A DNA stretch of 64,000 nucleotides, taken from NCBI RefSeq assembly GCF_016126015.1, contig NZ_JAEFDB010000001.1, forward strand, positions 248,001 to 312,000. Reading direction: 5' to 3'. The notes below the pieces were generated by a model. That model searched no databases. It worked only from the letters and a program-made list of their open reading frames with translations, and was not told the origin of the DNA. The translations under genes were made by a program, and so were the position numbers. Positions 62,359 through 64,000 of this stretch are shown piece after piece; within the stretch, counting starts at the first letter, position 1, and the number at the start of each line of letters is the position of its first letter. The DNA comes from Capnocytophaga periodontitidis (GTDB lineage Bacteria > Bacteroidota > Bacteroidia > Flavobacteriales > Flavobacteriaceae).

Positions 62359-63750
62359 ATGAAAAATAAATATATCGACCTAATTGACCAAACCTACTAT
62401 TTTCCACAAGATGAATTTACTTTAGATGGCGATGAACTTCGCTTTCACAATATTGATTTGATGGAACTTGTACGCAAGTATGGAGCTCCCCTCAAATTTA
62501 TGTATCTACCCAGAATATCTGAGAATATTCAACGTGCCAAAAAATGGTTTGAAAAAGCGATTAAAAAACACAAATACAAAGGGGCTTACAACTATTGTTA
62601 TTGTACCAAAAGTTCTCATTTTAAACACGTAATGGTAGAAGCTTTGAAGAATGATATCCACATGGAAACCTCTTCAGCTTTTGATATCAACATTATCAAC
62701 AACCTTATCAGCGAAGGATTGATTACCAAAGAGAATTATATTTTGTGTAATGGCTTCAAACGTGATGCTTATATTGATGGCATTGCCGATCTTATCAATC
62801 GTGGCTATCAAAATTGTATTCCTATCATTGATAACTATGAGGAAATCAATTTGTTTGAAGAAAAAATAAAAGGCTCATACAATATTGGTATTCGCATAGC
62901 TTCTGAAGAAGACCCTCGTTCTGAGTTCTATACCAGTCGTTTAGGTATTGGCTACAAAAATATTGTACCTTTCTACAATCGTGAGATTAAAGATAATCCT
63001 AAAGTACGCCTCAAAATGTTGCACTTCTTTATCAATACAGGTATTAAAGATAATGCCTACTATTGGAATGAACTCTTGAAGTGTTTGCGCGTCTATATCC
63101 AACTTAAAAAAGTAGCTCCTGAACTTGATAGCCTTAATATAGGTGGAGGTTTCCCTATCAAGAGTTCGTTAGCTTTTGAGTACGACTACGCCTATATGGT
63201 TGATGAGATTATCCGTCAGATAAAAATTACTTGCGACCAAGAAAAAGTACCCGTACCCAACATTTTTACTGAATTTGGTAGTTTTACAGTGGGTGAGGCA
63301 GGCGGCGCTATCTACGAGATAATGTACCAAAAACAACAAAACGACCGCGAGAAATGGAATATGATTAATTCCTCTTTCATTACTACTTTACCCGATTCTT
63401 GGGCTATTAATAAACGTTTTGTATTATTACCTATCAACCGTTGGAATGATGAGTACGAACGCGTACTCCTCGGTGGACTCACTTGTGATGGTGATGATTA
63501 TTACAACAGCGAACAAAATATGAACGCTATCTATCTGCCTAAATATAACAAAAATAAACCACTCTATATAGGTTTCTTCAATACAGGAGCATACCAAGAT
63601 AGTATTGGTGGGGTAGGGGGATTGCAACACTGCCTCATTCCACAACCTAAAATCGTACTTATCGATAAAGATAGAAATGGTAACCTTACCTCCCGTCTCT
63701 TTATGGAACAACAAAAAGCTGATGAAATGCTAAAAATCTTAGGTTACTAA
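62359..63750 (+). CDS. speA: Arginine decarboxylase, short flavobacterial type
   Basis: PLP-dependent fold-III decarboxylase, converting arginine to agmatine for polyamine synthesis. The 463 residues are shorter than E. coli SpeA (about 630-660). The PLP lysine is probably in YCTKSSHFKHV near 84, with LNIGGGFPIKSS for the phosphate loop and LGGLTCDGDDYYN with a catalytic Cys near 378. The C-terminal YIGFFNTGAYQDSIGG is typical. The family also holds diaminopimelate and ornithine decarboxylases, but length and motifs fit the arginine type of this phylum. It has a long leader and is followed by a strong hairpin. Confidence 0.88.
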   Translation: MKNKYIDLIDQTYYFPQDEFTLDGDELRFHNIDLMELVRKYGAPLKFMYLPRISENIQRAKKWFEKAIKKHKYKGAYNYCYCTKSSHFKHVMVEALKNDIHMETSSAFDINIINNLISEGLITKENYILCNGFKRDAYIDGIADLINRGYQNCIPIIDNYEEINLFEEKIKGSYNIGIRIASEEDPRSEFYTSRLGIGYKNIVPFYNREIKDNPKVRLKMLHFFINTGIKDNAYYWNELLKCLRVYIQLKKVAPELDSLNIGGGFPIKSSLAFEYDYAYMVDEIIRQIKITCDQEKVPVPNIFTEFGSFTVGEAGGAIYEIMYQKQQNDREKWNMINSSFITTLPDSWAINKRFVLLPINRWNDEYERVLLGGLTCDGDDYYNSEQNMNAIYLPKYNKNKPLYIGFFNTGAYQDSIGGVGGLQHCLIPQPKIVLIDKDRNGNLTSRLFMEQQKADEMLKILGY

Positions 63751-63767
63751 AATTTAAGGTATAAACT

Positions 63768-63817
63768 TTGTAGAACCTTTGTCAAAGTCCTTTACGACTT
63801 TGACAAAGGTTCTACAA
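63768..63817 (+). terminator. Long perfect inverted repeat after speA
   Basis: TTGTAGAACCTTTGTCAAAG (then TC) pairs perfectly with its complement over about 22 bp around the 6-base loop CTTTAC. There is no T-run directly after the right arm, so it may work as a processing or dispersed palindromic element as well as a terminator. Confidence 0.6.
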
Positions 63818-63850
63818 GCCCTAACTCCTTTTTCTTTAACTTCTGACAAA

Positions 63851-64000
63851 ATGAAATACATAATTCTTTTTTTCTTATCAATCACTACTTTATGGGCACA
63901 AGATACCACAGCTACTAAAAGATACCACTATAAAGTGTGGATAAAACCTTCATTGAGTATCAATTATCTCGCAGTTGATATAGAAGACGCTCCTATTAAT
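63851..64000 (+). CDS. Exported protein, partial (C-terminus beyond window)
   Basis: The ATG at 63851 opens a frame that continues to the last base (50 codons). The N-terminus is a clear signal peptide (MKYIILFFLSITTLWAQ, cleavage expected before or after the Gln17), followed by a charged stretch DTTATKRYHYKVWIKPSLSI. The start of an outer-membrane or periplasmic protein is likely; what follows is not visible, so no family is assigned. Confidence 0.7.
   Translation, partial: MKYIILFFLSITTLWAQDTTATKRYHYKVWIKPSLSINYLAVDIEDAPIN

Noticed and set aside
1-64000. CRISPR arrays, prophage, integrases, restriction-modification or retron-like loci
   Set aside because: I found no regular direct-repeat array and no recognisable phage, integrase, nuclease-methylase or reverse transcriptase gene.

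Overview
The window is 64 kb of a low-GC, densely coded chromosome from a member of the Bacteroidota, most likely a Flavobacteriaceae-type organism; Capnocytophaga fits best. That genus call is an inference from gene content (surface-glycan hydrolases, Rho with a long Asn/Lys-rich insert, bacillithiol synthesis, a deoxyhypusine-synthase-like protein). Most promoters carry the Bacteroidota -7 element TAnnTTTG, Shine-Dalgarno sequences are weak or absent, and the tRNA genes do not encode CCA. Both ends cut genes: a MoxR-type ATPase on the left and an exported protein on the right.

Layout. 1-3.3 kb: MoxR ATPase and a GH20 hexosaminidase lipoprotein. 3.4-7 kb: pyruvate dehydrogenase E1-alpha and a two-lipoyl-domain E2, facing lipoyl synthase; the E3 subunit lpdA lies at 36 kb and no E1-beta is present. 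7-15 kb: recO, a TonB-C-like protein, an FUSC membrane protein, a Sua5-type protein, an RND adaptor, an S-adenosylmethionine hydrolase-like protein and a short class I ribonucleotide reductase alpha. 15-22 kb: GH95 fucosidase, a coiled-coil membrane protein, LrgA/LrgB, and a minus-strand island of small genes including an Imm22-like immunity protein, broken by an IS5-family element with a frameshifted transposase. 22-37 kb: housekeeping genes (recG, alaS, acpH-like, hemN, mscL, pyrD, cysS, a GT2 transferase, murB, an AI-2E permease, lpdA). 37.7-38 kb: tRNA-Ser, tRNA-Pro, tRNA-Arg. 38-45 kb: an outer-membrane phospholipase A with a stop codon in its signal peptide, TetR and TolC, a retropepsin-like protease, manC, an SprT-like protein, a reduced methyltransferase relative and the deoxyhypusine-synthase-like gene. 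45-48.5 kb: rho, a second tRNA-Ser and a small-gene cluster containing a multiply frameshifted pseudogene. 48.5-53.7 kb: bshA followed by six tightly packed accessory genes (LRR/NTF2-like fusion, methyltransferase, LRR protein, lipoprotein). 53.7-64 kb: rpsF-rpsR-rplI, an unrecognised 906-residue membrane protein with an NfeD-like partner, an AsmA-family protein, gpmA, and a short arginine decarboxylase behind a long leader.

Connections. lipA sits beside the E2 that needs lipoate. SpeA and the deoxyhypusine-synthase-like protein could act in one polyamine route. The best regulatory signal is a 23-nt promoter block, identical upstream of the RND adaptor gene (12.3 kb) and the tetR-tolC pair (39.2 kb) and nearly identical upstream of the phospholipase gene (38.15 kb), which suggests a shared operator tying together a dispersed efflux system. 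The main novelty candidates are that regulon, the bshA-linked accessory operon, the 906-residue/NfeD pair, the speA leader, and the decayed immunity islands.
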